Part shown: one piece after another, positions 1 to 8,760 of the stretch | How positions within the stretch are numbered: the first letter of the stretch is position 1 | Layout of the letters: each line of letters opens with the position of its first letter | Origin: Acetobacterium woodii | GTDB taxonomy: Bacteria; Bacillota; Clostridia; Eubacteriales; Eubacteriaceae | Direction: 5' to 3' | NCBI GenBank assembly: GCA_016213825.1 | Contig: JACQZP010000011.1 | Location: forward strand, 62,001-126,000 | Length of the DNA: 64,000 nt | Translations under genes and position numbers: made by a program | The notes under the pieces: model-generated | Told to the model about the DNA's origin: nothing | The model's input: only the letters and a program-made list of their open reading frames with translations | Databases searched by the model: none

Positions 1-732
1 TTTTCCTATGAATTCCCCTGTTTTATTGTCTGTTGGGATCTGGAAGAAACCTATCTGTTTGAAGAAGCGGCCAAAAAATATGGACGAACCTTGTTAAAAA
101 GCAAGGAACATACAACTTCTTTGTTTTATGATCTGGTTAATTATATTGATCAGCTGTCGGCACCGAGAATCAGTTTGCATGGAGTTTTGGTTGAGGTTTT
201 TGGTGTTGGTGTGTTGATCACCGGACCAAGCGGGATCGGAAAAAGTGAAACAGCGTTAGAAATTGTTAAACGCGGTCATTGTCTGATTGCCGATGATGTG
301 GTTGAAGTTAAACGAATTCGCGATGGACATTTAATGGGGACCGCTCCAGAACTATTGCAGCATTTTATGGAGATCCGGGGAATTGGCATTATTGATGTTA
401 AAACCCTATATGGTGCCCGAGCCGTTAAAAAAGATGTGGAAATAGATATGGTAATTCGACTGGAAAATTGGGATGAGCGCTCTCCCTATGATCGACTGGG
501 TTTGGACGAGCAGACTCTGGATATTTTGGGGATCGAAGTCCCGGAGGTGATGATTCCGGTTTCTGGTGGACGAAATCTGGCCTGCATCATTGAAACGGCT
601 GCCATCAATAATCGAACGAAACAATATGGCTATCATTCAGCTCAGGTTTTTTGTGATCGGGTTGCTCATCAAAATGATCTGGAAGTACAGAAAAGAGAAT
701 TAAAGAAAAAACAGGAAGAAGAAGGAAATTGA
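1..732 (+). CDS. hprK: HPr kinase/phosphorylase, 5' end outside the window
   Basis: The reading frame is open from base 1, so only the C-terminal part of the protein is present; the ATG-like starts inside it are not the real start. HprK phosphorylates Ser46 of HPr and removes that phosphate, linking sugar uptake to catabolite repression in Firmicutes. The Walker A loop GPSGIGKSE is encoded near 226-252. It is followed by the ADDVVEV acidic motif and by the family signature EIRGIGIID near 370-396. The tail is rich in lysine and glutamate. The stop codon overlaps the start of the next gene, so the two are probably translated together. The family assignment is secure. Confidence 0.95.
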   Translation, partial: FSYEFPCFIVCWDLEETYLFEEAAKKYGRTLLKSKEHTTSLFYDLVNYIDQLSAPRISLHGVLVEVFGVGVLITGPSGIGKSETALEIVKRGHCLIADDVVEVKRIRDGHLMGTAPELLQHFMEIRGIGIIDVKTLYGARAVKKDVEIDMVIRLENWDERSPYDRLGLDEQTLDILGIEVPEVMIPVSGGRNLACIIETAAINNRTKQYGYHSAQVFCDRVAHQNDLEVQKRELKKKQEEEGN

Positions 733-1508
733 AGAAAAAAATGAGAAATTATGTTTTAGATGCCCACACTCACACCATTGCCTGTGGTCATGCCTATAAT
801 ACAGTACTGGAATTAATTGATGCTGCTGCCAAAAAAAATCTCGAGATGATTTGTATTACCGAACATGGCCCGGCGCTTCCGGGAGCACCAACCCCGTTAT
901 TTTTTGCTAATTACAGGGTAATTCCAGGAAAAATTAACAATGTTAAATTACTCAAAGGCATTGAGAGTAATATTATGGATAGCGATGGCAATACCGACAT
1001 CCCCATGGATTTTATTAAATCGCTCGAAATCATTTCGGCATCACTGCACACGCCAACCTTTAAGCCCCAGACAAAATCAAAAAACACCAGTGCGGTACTA
1101 GGAGCCATAGCCAATCCCCATGTGGATTTTATTTGCCATTTGGGTAATCCGACCTACGAGTTGGACTACGAAGCGATTCTTCAGGATGCCAAAAAGACGA
1201 ATACACTGATCGAAATCAATAATGGCTCCTTTTTTATCAGAAAGGGTTCCAAACCGAACTGCGAATGGATTGCCAATCGCTGTAAAGAACTGGAGATTCC
1301 CGTTATTATTGGCAGTGATACCCATTTTGCATCTGATATTGGCGATTTTCCCTATGTGGATCAGGTTCTGGATGCCATCGATTTTCCGGATGAACTGATT
1401 ATCAACCTCGATTCCAATAGACTAATCACTTACCTGGAAAACAAAGGAAGGGTGCTATTTGCAGATCCCCGGGAATATGCCCAAGAATTGTTTTTGAAAA
1501 ATGACTAA
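729..1508 (+). CDS. PHP-domain phosphatase/phosphoesterase (YcdX-like)
   Basis: This 259-residue protein belongs to the PHP metal-dependent phosphoesterase family and resembles the YcdX group. The metal-binding HTH motif (H13, H15) lies in DAHTHT near the start. A TEHGPALPG segment follows, and the late SDTHFASD motif supplies further metal ligands. The TTG start at 729 overlaps the hprK stop by three bases and has a purine-rich GAAGAAGGAA upstream. The ATG at 741 is an alternative start that would shorten the protein by four residues. Coupling to hprK is conserved in many Clostridia, but the physiological substrate is not known. Confidence 0.85.
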   Translation: MKKKMRNYVLDAHTHTIACGHAYNTVLELIDAAAKKNLEMICITEHGPALPGAPTPLFFANYRVIPGKINNVKLLKGIESNIMDSDGNTDIPMDFIKSLEIISASLHTPTFKPQTKSKNTSAVLGAIANPHVDFICHLGNPTYELDYEAILQDAKKTNTLIEINNGSFFIRKGSKPNCEWIANRCKELEIPVIIGSDTHFASDIGDFPYVDQVLDAIDFPDELIINLDSNRLITYLENKGRVLFADPREYAQELFLKND

Positions 1509-1556
1509 ACTGTGATAAAATAATATCTTGAAATCAAGTAGGAAAGGACATAAAGT

Positions 1557-2435
1557 ATGAATGTAAAAATCATCACCGATTCTGCCTGTGATATCCTGGA
1601 AACAGATCAACAACAATATGATATTGAGATAATGCCGGTTTATGTTGTAGAAAATGAAACGACCTATCGCGACGGTATTGATATATCTTCAGAACTGGTA
1701 TGTGAAAATATGCGTAAGGGTATACGCTATAAAACTTCCCAGATTCCCTATGGCGATTTTTACAAACGGTTTGAAGAATTGATCATGGAAAATCAGTCAT
1801 TTATTTATCTGGCTTTTTCCAGCGGTCTTTCCGGTACCTACCAGGCAGCAGCATTGGCGGAACGAGACTTGAAAGAGAAATATCCGTTGGCTGACTTTAA
1901 AGTCTTTGATACCAGGGCCGTGTGTTATGGACTGGGGCACATCGTTTACGGAGCAGCCCGGGCAGCGGCCAAGGGCGCGAGTATGGATGAACTGATAAAA
2001 CAGATTAACTATTATATCGATCATGTTAAACATGTTTTTACAGTCACTGATCTTCAATACCTGTATCGGGGCGGAAGATTAAATAAGGGCACCGCCATTA
2101 TTGGGAACATGCTAAACATTAACCCGTTACTTGAAGTGAACAAGGCCGGCGAGCTTCAGCAGATTGACAAGGTCAGAGGGGAAAAAAAGCTGGTCAAAAA
2201 AATGGTTGATTATCTGGAAGCCAACGGCAACAATTGGGATAAACAAACCATTGGCATCAGTCATGCCGATAACCCTGATTTAGTTGCCATGTTTGTTAAA
2301 ATAGCTAGCAAGCGATTTAATACTGAACAGTTTAAAATTGTTCCACTGGGGCCAACTGTCTTAACCCACTCCGGCCCTGGAACCTTGGCGGTTTTTTTCT
2401 TTGATGAATTGAAGGATGCCTATTGGGTTGAATAA
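1557..2435 (+). CDS. DegV family fatty-acid-binding protein
   Basis: The 292-residue length and the order of motifs fit the DegV/FakB family. These proteins bind a fatty acid between two domains and present it to the kinase FakA for phosphorylation. The N terminus reads MNVKIITDSACD, the usual DegV opening. The ligand-binding motifs are KTSQIP and SSGLSGTY (residues 88-95), and the later RGGRLNKG loop is typical. The start ATG follows AGGAAAGG at a suitable distance. No FakA kinase gene lies in the window, so the lipid role is taken from the family. The gene sits 48 bases after the PHP gene. Confidence 0.9.
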   Translation: MNVKIITDSACDILETDQQQYDIEIMPVYVVENETTYRDGIDISSELVCENMRKGIRYKTSQIPYGDFYKRFEELIMENQSFIYLAFSSGLSGTYQAAALAERDLKEKYPLADFKVFDTRAVCYGLGHIVYGAARAAAKGASMDELIKQINYYIDHVKHVFTVTDLQYLYRGGRLNKGTAIIGNMLNINPLLEVNKAGELQQIDKVRGEKKLVKKMVDYLEANGNNWDKQTIGISHADNPDLVAMFVKIASKRFNTEQFKIVPLGPTVLTHSGPGTLAVFFFDELKDAYWVE

Positions 2436-2462
2436 ACGGTCAATAAAAATAAGTGCTGTTAG

Positions 2463-2574
2463 CTTCGCTGCCTGTTTACATCAAACAATTTTTACACTGT
2501 ACAACGTACAGTCTATCGACTGTTCGTCTACACGTTACAAAATTGTTTATGAAAACAGAAATCAAAGCAATTTA
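2463..2574. repeat. Imperfect inverted-repeat element between degV and prfA
   Basis: Two arms of about 30 bases face each other across the degV-prfA gap. The inner core AAACAATTTT (2483-2492) is exactly complementary to 2539-2548. The outer parts (CTGTTT at 2472-2477 against AAACAG at 2553-2558, and GCTT at 2462-2465 against AAGC near 2567-2570) pair with several mismatches. Inside the arms lie a smaller hairpin (CTGTAC-AAC-GTACAG) and a second short one. The arrangement looks like a small mobile repeat or a structured RNA. A related 33-base stretch occurs at 5944-5976. Confidence 0.55.
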
Positions 2575-2628
2575 CGCTTGGAATTTTAGATATACAAACA
2601 CCTATTAAAATAAGAAATAAGGAGCACT

Positions 2629-3699
2629 ATGTTAGATAAGTTAGATTTTTTAGCAGGAAAATATGCTGAATTAAATGAAAAAATCAGTGATCCCGAGATC
2701 ATCGGCGATCAGAATCAATGGCGAAAGCTGATGAAAGAACATGCCCACATCGAACCGATCATTCAGAAATACAATGAGTTTTGCGATACCTTATCAGCGA
2801 TTGATGACACCAAAGAGATGCTGGAAGATAAACAACTGGAAAAAGATTTCAAAGAAATGGCCGAAGCTGAACTGGATGAGCTTTCAAAAAAGCGGGTTGA
2901 ACTGGAAGAGGAATTGAGAATTCTGTTGCTTCCCAAAGATGTCAATGATGATAAAAACGTTATCGTTGAAATTCGGGCTGGCGCCGGTGGCAGTGAGGCC
3001 GCCTTGTTTGCCGGTGATCTCTTTAGAATGCTGACCCGATATGCTGAGCGGCAGGGTTGGAAAAGTGAAATTATGAGTTCCAGCATTCCCGATATTGGTG
3101 GCATTAAAGAAATTATTTTTTCCATCGAAGGAACCGGCGTATACAGCCGATTGAAATACGAAAGCGGCGTTCATCGGGTTCAGCGGATCCCCAGCACCGA
3201 ATCCGGTGGGCGTATCCATACCTCAACTGCTACCGTTGCCGTACTACCAGAAGCCGAAGACGTGGAAATTGAAATTGGTGCTAATGATTTAAGGGTGGAC
3301 GTTTACCGATCGTCTGGAAACGGCGGACAAAGTGTTAACACCACCGATTCAGCCGTTCGAATTACCCATATCCCCACCGGGATGGTAGTAACCTGCCAGG
3401 ATGAAAAATCCCAACTAAAGAATAAAGACAAGGCGTTAAAAATATTAAAGGCCCGACTTTATGAAATAGAGCAACAAAAACAACAGAATGAAATCGCTGA
3501 AAATCGAAAAAGTCAGGTCGGTACCGGAGACCGAAGTGAACGAATCCGCACCTATAACTTCCCTCAAGGACGAATTTCAGATCACCGGATCAATATGACC
3601 GTGTACCAACTGGATGCCTTTTTAGATGGTGATATTGATGAAATGGTCAATGCTTTAATCACCAATGATCAGGCTGAAAAACTGAAACAGCATTCTTAA
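2629..3699 (+). CDS. prfA: Peptide chain release factor 1
   Basis: The product is 356 residues, the normal length for RF1. It recognises UAA and UAG stop codons in the ribosomal A site and triggers peptide release. The catalytic GGQ motif is at residues 232-234 within [15 protein letters not shown]. The codon-reading tripeptide region reads [14 protein letters not shown]1 has P-x-T here, whereas RF2 has SPF, which separates the two. The start ATG follows AAGGAG. The gene is not followed by prmC, the methyltransferase often found next to it, and ends in a clear terminator. Confidence 0.97.
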   Translation: MLDKLDFLAGKYAELNEKISDPEIIGDQNQWRKLMKEHAHIEPIIQKYNEFCDTLSAIDDTKEMLEDKQLEKDFKEMAEAELDELSKKRVELEEELRILLLPKDVNDDKNVIVEIRAGAGGSEAALFAGDLFRMLTRYAERQGWKSEIMSSSIPDIGGIKEIIFSIEGTGVYSRLKYESGVHRVQRIPSTESGGRIHTSTATVAVLPEAEDVEIEIGANDLRVDVYRSSGNGGQSVNTTDSAVRITHIPTGMVVTCQDEKSQLKNKDKALKILKARLYEIEQQKQQNEIAENRKSQVGTGDRSERIRTYNFPQGRISDHRINMTVYQLDAFLDGDIDEMVNALITNDQAEKLKQHS

Positions 3700-3704
3700 A
3701 CACC

Positions 3705-3736
3705 AAAAGGCTTTCCAACTAAGGAAAGCTTTTTTT
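3705..3736 (+). terminator. Rho-independent terminator after prfA
   Basis: AAAGGCTTTCC is followed by a short loop and GGAAAGCTTTTTTT, giving a stem with a run of seven T. It lies six bases past the prfA stop codon. Confidence 0.9.
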
Positions 3737-3867
3737 GTTCAGGGAATTAATTGGTAAAAAATCGACCTTATTTAGAAAGAGTATTGGTAAAGAGCTGTAA
3801 TATTTTATCCGTGTTGAGCTTGTCTAACGTGTTGCCATAGAAATGCCTGTAAAAATTCCGTATTATG

Positions 3868-3896
3868 TTGACAATCAAGGGCTTTAAAAGTAGAAT
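3868..3896 (+). promoter_or_regulatory. Sigma-A-type promoter for the ferredoxin gene
   Basis: TTGACA at 3868-3873 and TAGAAT at 3891-3896 are separated by exactly 17 bases. They lie about 70 bases upstream of the ferredoxin start. This is a near-consensus vegetative promoter. Confidence 0.75.
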
Positions 3897-3924
3897 GAAA
3901 ACTAGTTGAAAAAATTTAAACATA

Positions 3925-3946
3925 AATTTGATCCTCGGATCAAATT
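3925..3946 (+). other. Hairpin in the ferredoxin mRNA leader next to the ribosome-binding site
   Basis: AATTTGATC and GATCAAATT are perfect 9-base arms around a CTCG loop. The hairpin ends only seven bases before the strong Shine-Dalgarno sequence AAGGAGGA. It may protect the 5' end of the mRNA or modulate ribosome access. No T run follows, so it is not a terminator. Confidence 0.6.
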
Positions 3947-3966
3947 GTCCTTAAGGAGGAGTAACA

Positions 3967-4356
3967 ATGAAAAAAGTAGTCGTAGCAGATCAAGCAGCTT
4001 GTGTAAAATGTCTAGGATGTGAATTAGCATGTGCAAACGCATTCTACAAAGAACCCGTTTCAGAATTATCATGTATTAAAATTACCGAAAAAGAAGATGG
4101 TAGCCCAAAAACTTTGGTATGTGTACAATGTGGTAAATGTGCAAAAGCATGTGAAGCCGGAGCAATCACCCAAAATCCCAAAGGCGTATACATGATCAGT
4201 AAAAAATTATGTGTAAACTGTGGAAAATGCGTCGAAGCATGTCCATTTGGCGTACTGGTTAAATCTGAAGATAGAGATGTGCCTTCTAAATGTATCGCAT
4301 GTGGTATCTGTGTCGAAGCATGTCCACAAGACGTATTGGCAATTAAAGAAGCTTAA
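3967..4356 (+). CDS. Four-cluster [4Fe-4S] polyferredoxin (CooF/HycB-like electron carrier)
   Basis: This 129-residue protein carries four cysteine clusters, each able to hold a [4Fe-4S] centre: CVKCLGCELAC (from C12), CVQCGKCAKAC, CVNCGKCVEACP and CIACGICVEACP. The spacing resembles the electron-transfer subunits of CO dehydrogenase (CooF), formate dehydrogenase and hydrogenase complexes. There is no signal peptide or membrane segment, so it should act in the cytoplasm. The gene stands alone with a strong promoter and ribosome-binding site and its own terminator, which suggests high expression. The partner enzyme cannot be named from this window. Confidence 0.85.
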   Translation: MKKVVVADQAACVKCLGCELACANAFYKEPVSELSCIKITEKEDGSPKTLVCVQCGKCAKACEAGAITQNPKGVYMISKKLCVNCGKCVEACPFGVLVKSEDRDVPSKCIACGICVEACPQDVLAIKEA

Positions 4357-4393
4357 TTAGCTTTGGCGGTCATATAATCAAAAAATTTATCAC

Positions 4394-4443
4394 TTAAAAA
4401 GGTTCCCTGTTCGAAAAATTTTTCGAACAGGGAACCTTTTTTT
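4394..4443. terminator. Bidirectional terminator between ferredoxin and glyS
   Basis: A perfect palindrome with 23-base arms (4396-4418 against 4419-4441) is flanked by A on the left and T on the right. It can therefore stop transcription from the ferredoxin gene on the plus strand and from glyS on the minus strand. Confidence 0.9.
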
Positions 4444-4492
4444 GAGGGGATCTAATAATTGTTGATATGATCAATTTGTTTTCGTATGCTAA

Positions 4493-5887
4493 TTAAAAAT
4501 CGATACGCGTGGCAATATAGTTGACAACTTCGGAAATAGGCACCCGAACCTGATCCATGGTGTCACGATCTCTAAGAGTGACACATTCATCCTCCAGCGT
4601 ATCAAAATCCACGGTAACGCAGAAAGGCGTACCGATTTCGTCCTGACGGCGGTAACGCTTGCCGATGCTGCCGGCTTCGTCATATTCAATCATAAAATGT
4701 TTGGATAACAGCGTTGAAATTTCCACTGCCTTGTCGCTCAGTTTCTTTGACAGTGGCAATACCGCGGCCTTATAAGCGGAAAGGAAGGGATGGATTCGCA
4801 TAACGTTTCGTTCTTCGGTTTTGTCGCCATTGGTGATTGTTTCTTTTTCCATGGCATTGCATAAGAAAGCCAGAAAGACGCGGTCAGCACCCAACGATGG
4901 TTCAATGCAATAAGGAATGTATTTTTCATTGGTGACCGGATCGGTGTATTTCATGTCTTTTCCAGAGTGCTCTTGATGCTGGGTCAAGTCAAAATCGGTA
5001 CGGTCGGCAATTCCCCAGAGCTCACCCCAGCCAAATGGGAAGCGGAATTCGACATCAGTAGTGGCATTGCTGTAATGCGAGAGCTCTTCCTGGTCATGAT
5101 CCCGGAAGCGGATGTTTTCATCTTTCATGCCCAAATCATACAACCATTTTTTACAGAATTCTTTCCAGTAATTAAACCATTCCAAATCAGTGCCGGGAGC
5201 GCAGAAGAATTCCAACTCCATTTGTTCAAATTCTCGGGTTCTGAAGATAAAGTTGCCTGGGGTGATTTCATTTCGGAAGGATTTACCTACCTGGGCAATA
5301 CCAAAGGGAACTTTCTTTCGGGTGGTTCGTTGAACGTTTTTAAAATTAACAAAAATTCCCTGAGCAGTTTCTGGTCTCAGGAAGATTTCGCTGGCGGTAT
5401 CCTCGTTAACACCTTGAAAAGTTTTAAACATTAGGTTGAATTGGCGAATATCGGTATAATCCATTTTTCCACATTCAGGACAGACAATATTATGTTCCTG
5501 AATAAAGGCCATCATCTGCTCATTGGACCAGGCGTCAACAATGACATCTTCACCTTTTTCAAAATAGTAGTCAGCAATCAGTTTATCGGCCCGGAAGCGC
5601 GACTGGCAGGCTTTACAATCCATTAGTGGATCGTTAAAGCCACCAACATGACCTGAGGCAACCCAGGTTTTGGGGTTCATCAGGATAGCAGCATCCAAAC
5701 CGACATTGTATGGGGATTCTTGAACAAATTTTTTCCACCAGGCTTTTTTGACATTGTTTTTCATTTCTACACCCAGTGGGCCGTAATCCCAGCTGTTGGC
5801 AAGACCATCGTAAATTTCTGAACCTGGGAAAATAATTCCTCTCATTTTGGCGAGACTGACAATTTCAGCCATTGTAAATTCTGACAT
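4493..5887 (-). CDS. glyS: Glycyl-tRNA synthetase, single-chain alpha2 type
   Basis: At 464 residues this is the dimeric class II glycyl-tRNA synthetase (GlyQS) and not the alpha-beta form. It charges tRNA-Gly. Class II motif 2 is seen in [24 protein letters not shown]. Motif 3 appears as [14 protein letters not shown], and the C-terminal anticodon-binding domain follows. The N-terminal part has a cysteine pair CPECGKMD. The start ATG is preceded by GGAGGAAAAA on the minus strand. A glycine T-box leader lies upstream and controls expression. Confidence 0.96.
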   Translation of the reverse strand: MSEFTMAEIVSLAKMRGIIFPGSEIYDGLANSWDYGPLGVEMKNNVKKAWWKKFVQESPYNVGLDAAILMNPKTWVASGHVGGFNDPLMDCKACQSRFRADKLIADYYFEKGEDVIVDAWSNEQMMAFIQEHNIVCPECGKMDYTDIRQFNLMFKTFQGVNEDTASEIFLRPETAQGIFVNFKNVQRTTRKKVPFGIAQVGKSFRNEITPGNFIFRTREFEQMELEFFCAPGTDLEWFNYWKEFCKKWLYDLGMKDENIRFRDHDQEELSHYSNATTDVEFRFPFGWGELWGIADRTDFDLTQHQEHSGKDMKYTDPVTNEKYIPYCIEPSLGADRVFLAFLCNAMEKETITNGDKTEERNVMRIHPFLSAYKAAVLPLSKKLSDKAVEISTLLSKHFMIEYDEAGSIGKRYRRQDEIGTPFCVTVDFDTLEDECVTLRDRDTMDQVRVPISEVVNYIATRIDF

Positions 5888-5943
5888 TTTTTCCTCCTAA
5901 GAAACATAGTGTTTAAATAATTGCAAAATTCATTAGAATCGAA

Positions 5944-5976
5944 CAAAGTTGTTTCGTGAAAGCTGCCAACGAAGCT
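5944..5976 (-). repeat. Copy of the degV-prfA repeat arm in the glyS leader
   Basis: Read on the minus strand, this 33-base stretch starts AGCTTCG and matches the stretch starting at 2461 without gaps at about 24 of 33 positions, including AGCTTCG and AAACAA. It lies between the T-box terminator and the glyS ribosome-binding site. No second arm is evident here. Confidence 0.4.
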
Positions 5977-6009
5977 CACGGTAGTATGTTATGAAATAAC
6001 GTCGGCGCT

Positions 6010-6284
6010 AAATTAAAAAAACCGCCCCTTGTAAATATACAAGGGACGGATTAACCGCGGTTCCACCCAAGTTGTTTGCTATCAACAGCAAACCACCTTC
6101 TATTTATAACGAATTTCACGTCAAACAGCATTCGCCATAATGGACGATGTGTTTGCAGCTCCAAAAGTGCCATTCATAGGGTTTAATTACAGATCTTACA
6201 CCATCACCTGCTCGCTTGGAACTATTGACCCAATGACTTATTCTTTTTTCAACGCTTTTATTATTTATTTTAAAACTAAGTTGA
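6010..6284 (-). ncRNA. Glycine T-box leader of glyS with terminator/antiterminator
   Basis: The conserved T-box sequence GGGTGGAACCGCGG lies on the minus strand at 6055-6068. It is followed by a terminator hairpin (6022-6050, with loop sequence TATATTTA) and a run of T residues at 6015-6021. A GGC triplet at 6169-6171 lies in the context GAATGGCACTTTTGGAGC and is a good candidate for the glycine specifier codon. Uncharged tRNA-Gly would pair with specifier and T-box and favour the antiterminator. T-box control of aminoacyl-tRNA synthetases is well established in Firmicutes. Confidence 0.92.
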
Positions 6285-6313
6285 AGGATATCAAAAACCA
6301 GCGTTGATGTCAA
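6285..6313 (-). promoter_or_regulatory. Sigma-A promoter of the glyS T-box transcript
   Basis: On the minus strand TTGACA (6308-6313) and TATCCT (6285-6290) are separated by 17 bases. They lie directly upstream of the T-box leader. Confidence 0.75.
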
Positions 6314-6542
6314 CCCCAACTTAAAGATTCGATTGGCTTGTTTTATAGAAAATTAGAAATAGAGAATAATTTTGCAATAACAGGCTGAAAAATGGCGAAA
6401 CATTCAATCTTGAAAAAATAATTTTGTAAAAATTGTTTTTATTATAAGTTTGACTACCAATGAACTTTATAATATGGTAGAATTAGTTAAATCAAATGAG
6501 CGAACAAAAATAATAAAATTATCCAAATTTATAGACATAGAA

Positions 6543-6564
6543 TATACCGCTAAAACGTGGTATA
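6543..6564. repeat. Inverted repeat upstream of the riboswitch promoter
   Basis: TATACCGC and GTGGTATA form 8-base arms with one G-T pair around TAAAAC. They lie about 40 bases upstream of the promoter at 6601. The repeat could be an operator or part of another RNA; the rest of 6314-6600 shows nothing recognisable. Confidence 0.35.
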
Positions 6565-6600
6565 GACTTGTATTTTCTCTTAAGAAAAGGATTTTTTATA

Positions 6601-6629
6601 TTGACAGATAATGCTCATTAAAGTAATAT
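6601..6629 (+). promoter_or_regulatory. Sigma-A promoter feeding the c-di-GMP riboswitch
   Basis: TTGACA at 6601-6606 and TAATAT at 6624-6629 are 17 bases apart. Transcription would start just before the aptamer. This implies that the early flagellar operon is read by the housekeeping sigma factor. Confidence 0.75.
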
Positions 6630-6639
6630 TATAATAACA

Positions 6640-6733
6640 TGATATTGGCATACTTATTGAAAAGTAAGGACGCAAAACTACAGGGTCTAAATAATATATA
6701 TTATATGACAGCCAGTTGCATAATCAGGTTTCC
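6640..6733 (+). ncRNA. Cyclic di-GMP-I (GEMM-I) riboswitch
   Basis: The conserved core is present in order. GGCATAC is followed by a GAAA tetraloop-like segment, GGACGCAAAACTACAGGGTCTAA, a variable AT-rich stem, and GACAGCCAGTTGC. These match the hallmark GEMM-I blocks GGACGCAAA, ACAGGG-CUAA and GACAGCC-GUUGC. The aptamer binds the second messenger c-di-GMP. A strong hairpin follows immediately as the likely expression platform. In related Clostridia the same class of riboswitch precedes flagellar operons and reduces expression when c-di-GMP is high. The direction of control here is inferred. Confidence 0.87.
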
Positions 6734-6734
6734 A

Positions 6735-6777
6735 AAAGCCATTGATAAAGCGACAGAGACGCTTTATCAATGGCTTT
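6735..6777 (+). terminator. Hairpin downstream of the riboswitch, probable conditional terminator
   Basis: Perfect 18-base arms (6735-6752 and 6760-6777) enclose ACAGAGA. The sequence after the stem is TTTAATTATT and not a clean T run, so termination may be partial. Confidence 0.75.
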
Positions 6778-6780
6778 AAT

Positions 6781-7256
6781 TATTGAAATTAAAACACAAA
6801 TATCATTAAGAATAAAAATTAATCGGTAAAAATTCAGCTTTGTTGATGGAAAACAAAGTGTTAGTAAATTGATAAAATTAGTTGCATTTTATTAAAGTCA
6901 TAATATATAATAAATGGAGTATGTTGTTTATTTAGCAATTCTTCGAAATAATCGTGTAAATTAAAACAGCAAGCATCATGGAAACAAATTAAGAAGTAAG
7001 CGATCTGATAACTTAACATGATGATTGAAAATATCAGGCCGTTACTGACAACCGCTTTCACAAGTTGGAGCGTTTATTTCTTAAACAAATATTTCTTTTT
7101 TAAAGAACGTTGAAAAATGTTTAACTCGAGACTTCACGGTGAATAAAGATTATACCAGTCAATAGACTGTTATATAGAGCAAAACGATTGCTCAAAGTAT
7201 TTCCAGGTCTTTGTAATATCTGGGAAAAAACTGAAATTCAAGAAGGGAGGTAAGCA
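6781..7256 (+). other. Long untranslated leader of the flagellar operon
   Basis: These 476 bases hold no convincing gene. Near the 3' end lie three short inverted repeats: CAGTC-AATA-GACTG (7156-7169), GAGCAA-AACGA-TTGCTC (7177-7193) and CCAG with CTGG (about 7203-7224). The fliK ribosome-binding site AGAAGGGAGG follows. They suggest additional RNA-level control, but no known class is recognised. Confidence 0.5.
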
Positions 7257-8747
7257 ATGAATTTAGAGATTCAATCGGCTGGAAAGCCGACAATGAAAGG
7301 ATTGATGGGGATTTCTGCAAAAACAGAGAGCTCCAGAGTCAATCAATCAGAAGGTAAAGATAAGAGTGCCCAGTTTAAAGATCTGCTGCATCAGTCAAAA
7401 CAGGATATCAAGCAGGCAGATCGTCAATTGGAGACCAACCGGGGAAATCGCCGAGATTTGAAAGAACTTGACGATAATCAAAAAACTGAAGATAGCAAAT
7501 TGTCCGCAGAAGATCAGACGCAAGACAATGGGGTGAAAGTGGATAGTGATCAATCAACAGAAACTGAACCAAAAGAACTGTTGGTTGATCAAAACCAAGT
7601 GGACAGTTCCTTGCTGATGGTTGAAAATGCTCAATTAATGGGGATTCAAAGCGTTCAGGGAAATGTTGAAAATGTCTTAGCCAACTTAAATATCAAATTG
7701 GGATCGCCAGAGAATGAGGTGCCAGAAAACCTCGTGGCGCAAGTTGCAAGCAGTCAATTGGTTGATGTGAAAGGCGTGAATACAGAAGTTCTTGCCACCA
7801 CAACAGTTCCGTTATTTAATGGAGCACAAATCGATGAAACTCAAAGTGGTGTTACGAACGGTGAAATGATGGTAAATCTTGAGAATCCTGCTACTGAGAT
7901 GGTGCCGGGACGTGTTGTAAAAGATAAGCCTGAAACTGTGTTAACAGATGATTTAATCACTGAAGGGGAATCAAGCCAGACAAAAACTATCGGTCAGCTT
8001 ATGACCCAGAATGTTGATTCACAAAACCAACAAATTATTTCTGAAGATACAAATACTGAAAATGCAAAATCGCAAAAGATCATGGATTCGACTAGCGAAG
8101 TTAATCCGGCAACATTCAGTGCTGAACTTGCAAAGACTAGTAGTGGTGAGGATAATACAGTACAACCGACCGAGAATCAAAGTCTTGGCGAAAAAGGTGT
8201 ACAAGAGATCAATACGGCGAGTATCGGTGCCGCTAAAGGTTCAGAAGTCCAACCAAACAATACCCCAGTAGTTCAACAGGTTGCACAAAAGATTCTTCAG
8301 AACTTTGAGCCGAACAAGCCTATGGTGTTACAAATGACCTTGTCACCTGAAAAGCTTGGGGATATCGAAGTACAACTAAAGTTTGATCAGGGAAAACTTG
8401 TTATTGACATTATGGCAGCCAGCCGAGAAACGCAAAATCTGTTAGGAAAACAGATAAATCAACTGGTAAGAGGCTTAGCGTTACAAAATGTTCAGGTTGA
8501 AACGGTTCATATTAATACACCAGTGGAAGCCAGTAGCACAGCAGGAAACACGTCGTCTTTAATGAATAGTGGATCAGATTTTTCACAACAACAAAACAAT
8601 GCGCAACTAAGAGAAAGCTTTTTAAGAAATAATAGCATTCAAAACAGTCTGCTCGGTAATGGAAGTGAAAGTGACGACGAAGGGATTATCAGTATTGCCC
8701 AAAATCTACAATACAACGGACAGCGTCGAATTAATTATTACGTGTAA
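7257..8747 (+). CDS. fliK: Flagellar hook-length control protein FliK
   Basis: This 496-residue protein has a long, low-complexity polar N-terminal region rich in Gln, Glu, Ser and Asn. It is followed by a compact C-terminal domain. The C-terminal part VLQMTLSPEKLGDIEVQLKF, and then ALQNVQVETVHIN, is the conserved FliK_C fold that contacts FlhB and switches export from hook to filament proteins. The ATG follows AAGGGAGG. It is the first gene of the flagellar operon in this window, which is unusual because fliE, fliF, fliG, fliH and fliI normally precede it. Confidence 0.92.
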   Translation: MNLEIQSAGKPTMKGLMGISAKTESSRVNQSEGKDKSAQFKDLLHQSKQDIKQADRQLETNRGNRRDLKELDDNQKTEDSKLSAEDQTQDNGVKVDSDQSTETEPKELLVDQNQVDSSLLMVENAQLMGIQSVQGNVENVLANLNIKLGSPENEVPENLVAQVASSQLVDVKGVNTEVLATTTVPLFNGAQIDETQSGVTNGEMMVNLENPATEMVPGRVVKDKPETVLTDDLITEGESSQTKTIGQLMTQNVDSQNQQIISEDTNTENAKSQKIMDSTSEVNPATFSAELAKTSSGEDNTVQPTENQSLGEKGVQEINTASIGAAKGSEVQPNNTPVVQQVAQKILQNFEPNKPMVLQMTLSPEKLGDIEVQLKFDQGKLVIDIMAASRETQNLLGKQINQLVRGLALQNVQVETVHINTPVEASSTAGNTSSLMNSGSDFSQQQNNAQLRESFLRNNSIQNSLLGNGSESDDEGIISIAQNLQYNGQRRINYYV

Positions 8748-8760
8748 AGGAGAAAAAACG

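Noticed and set aside
6861-7061. Minus-strand frame of 66 codons in the flagellar leader
   Set aside because: It lies in A+T-rich leader sequence and has no motif or ribosome-binding site.
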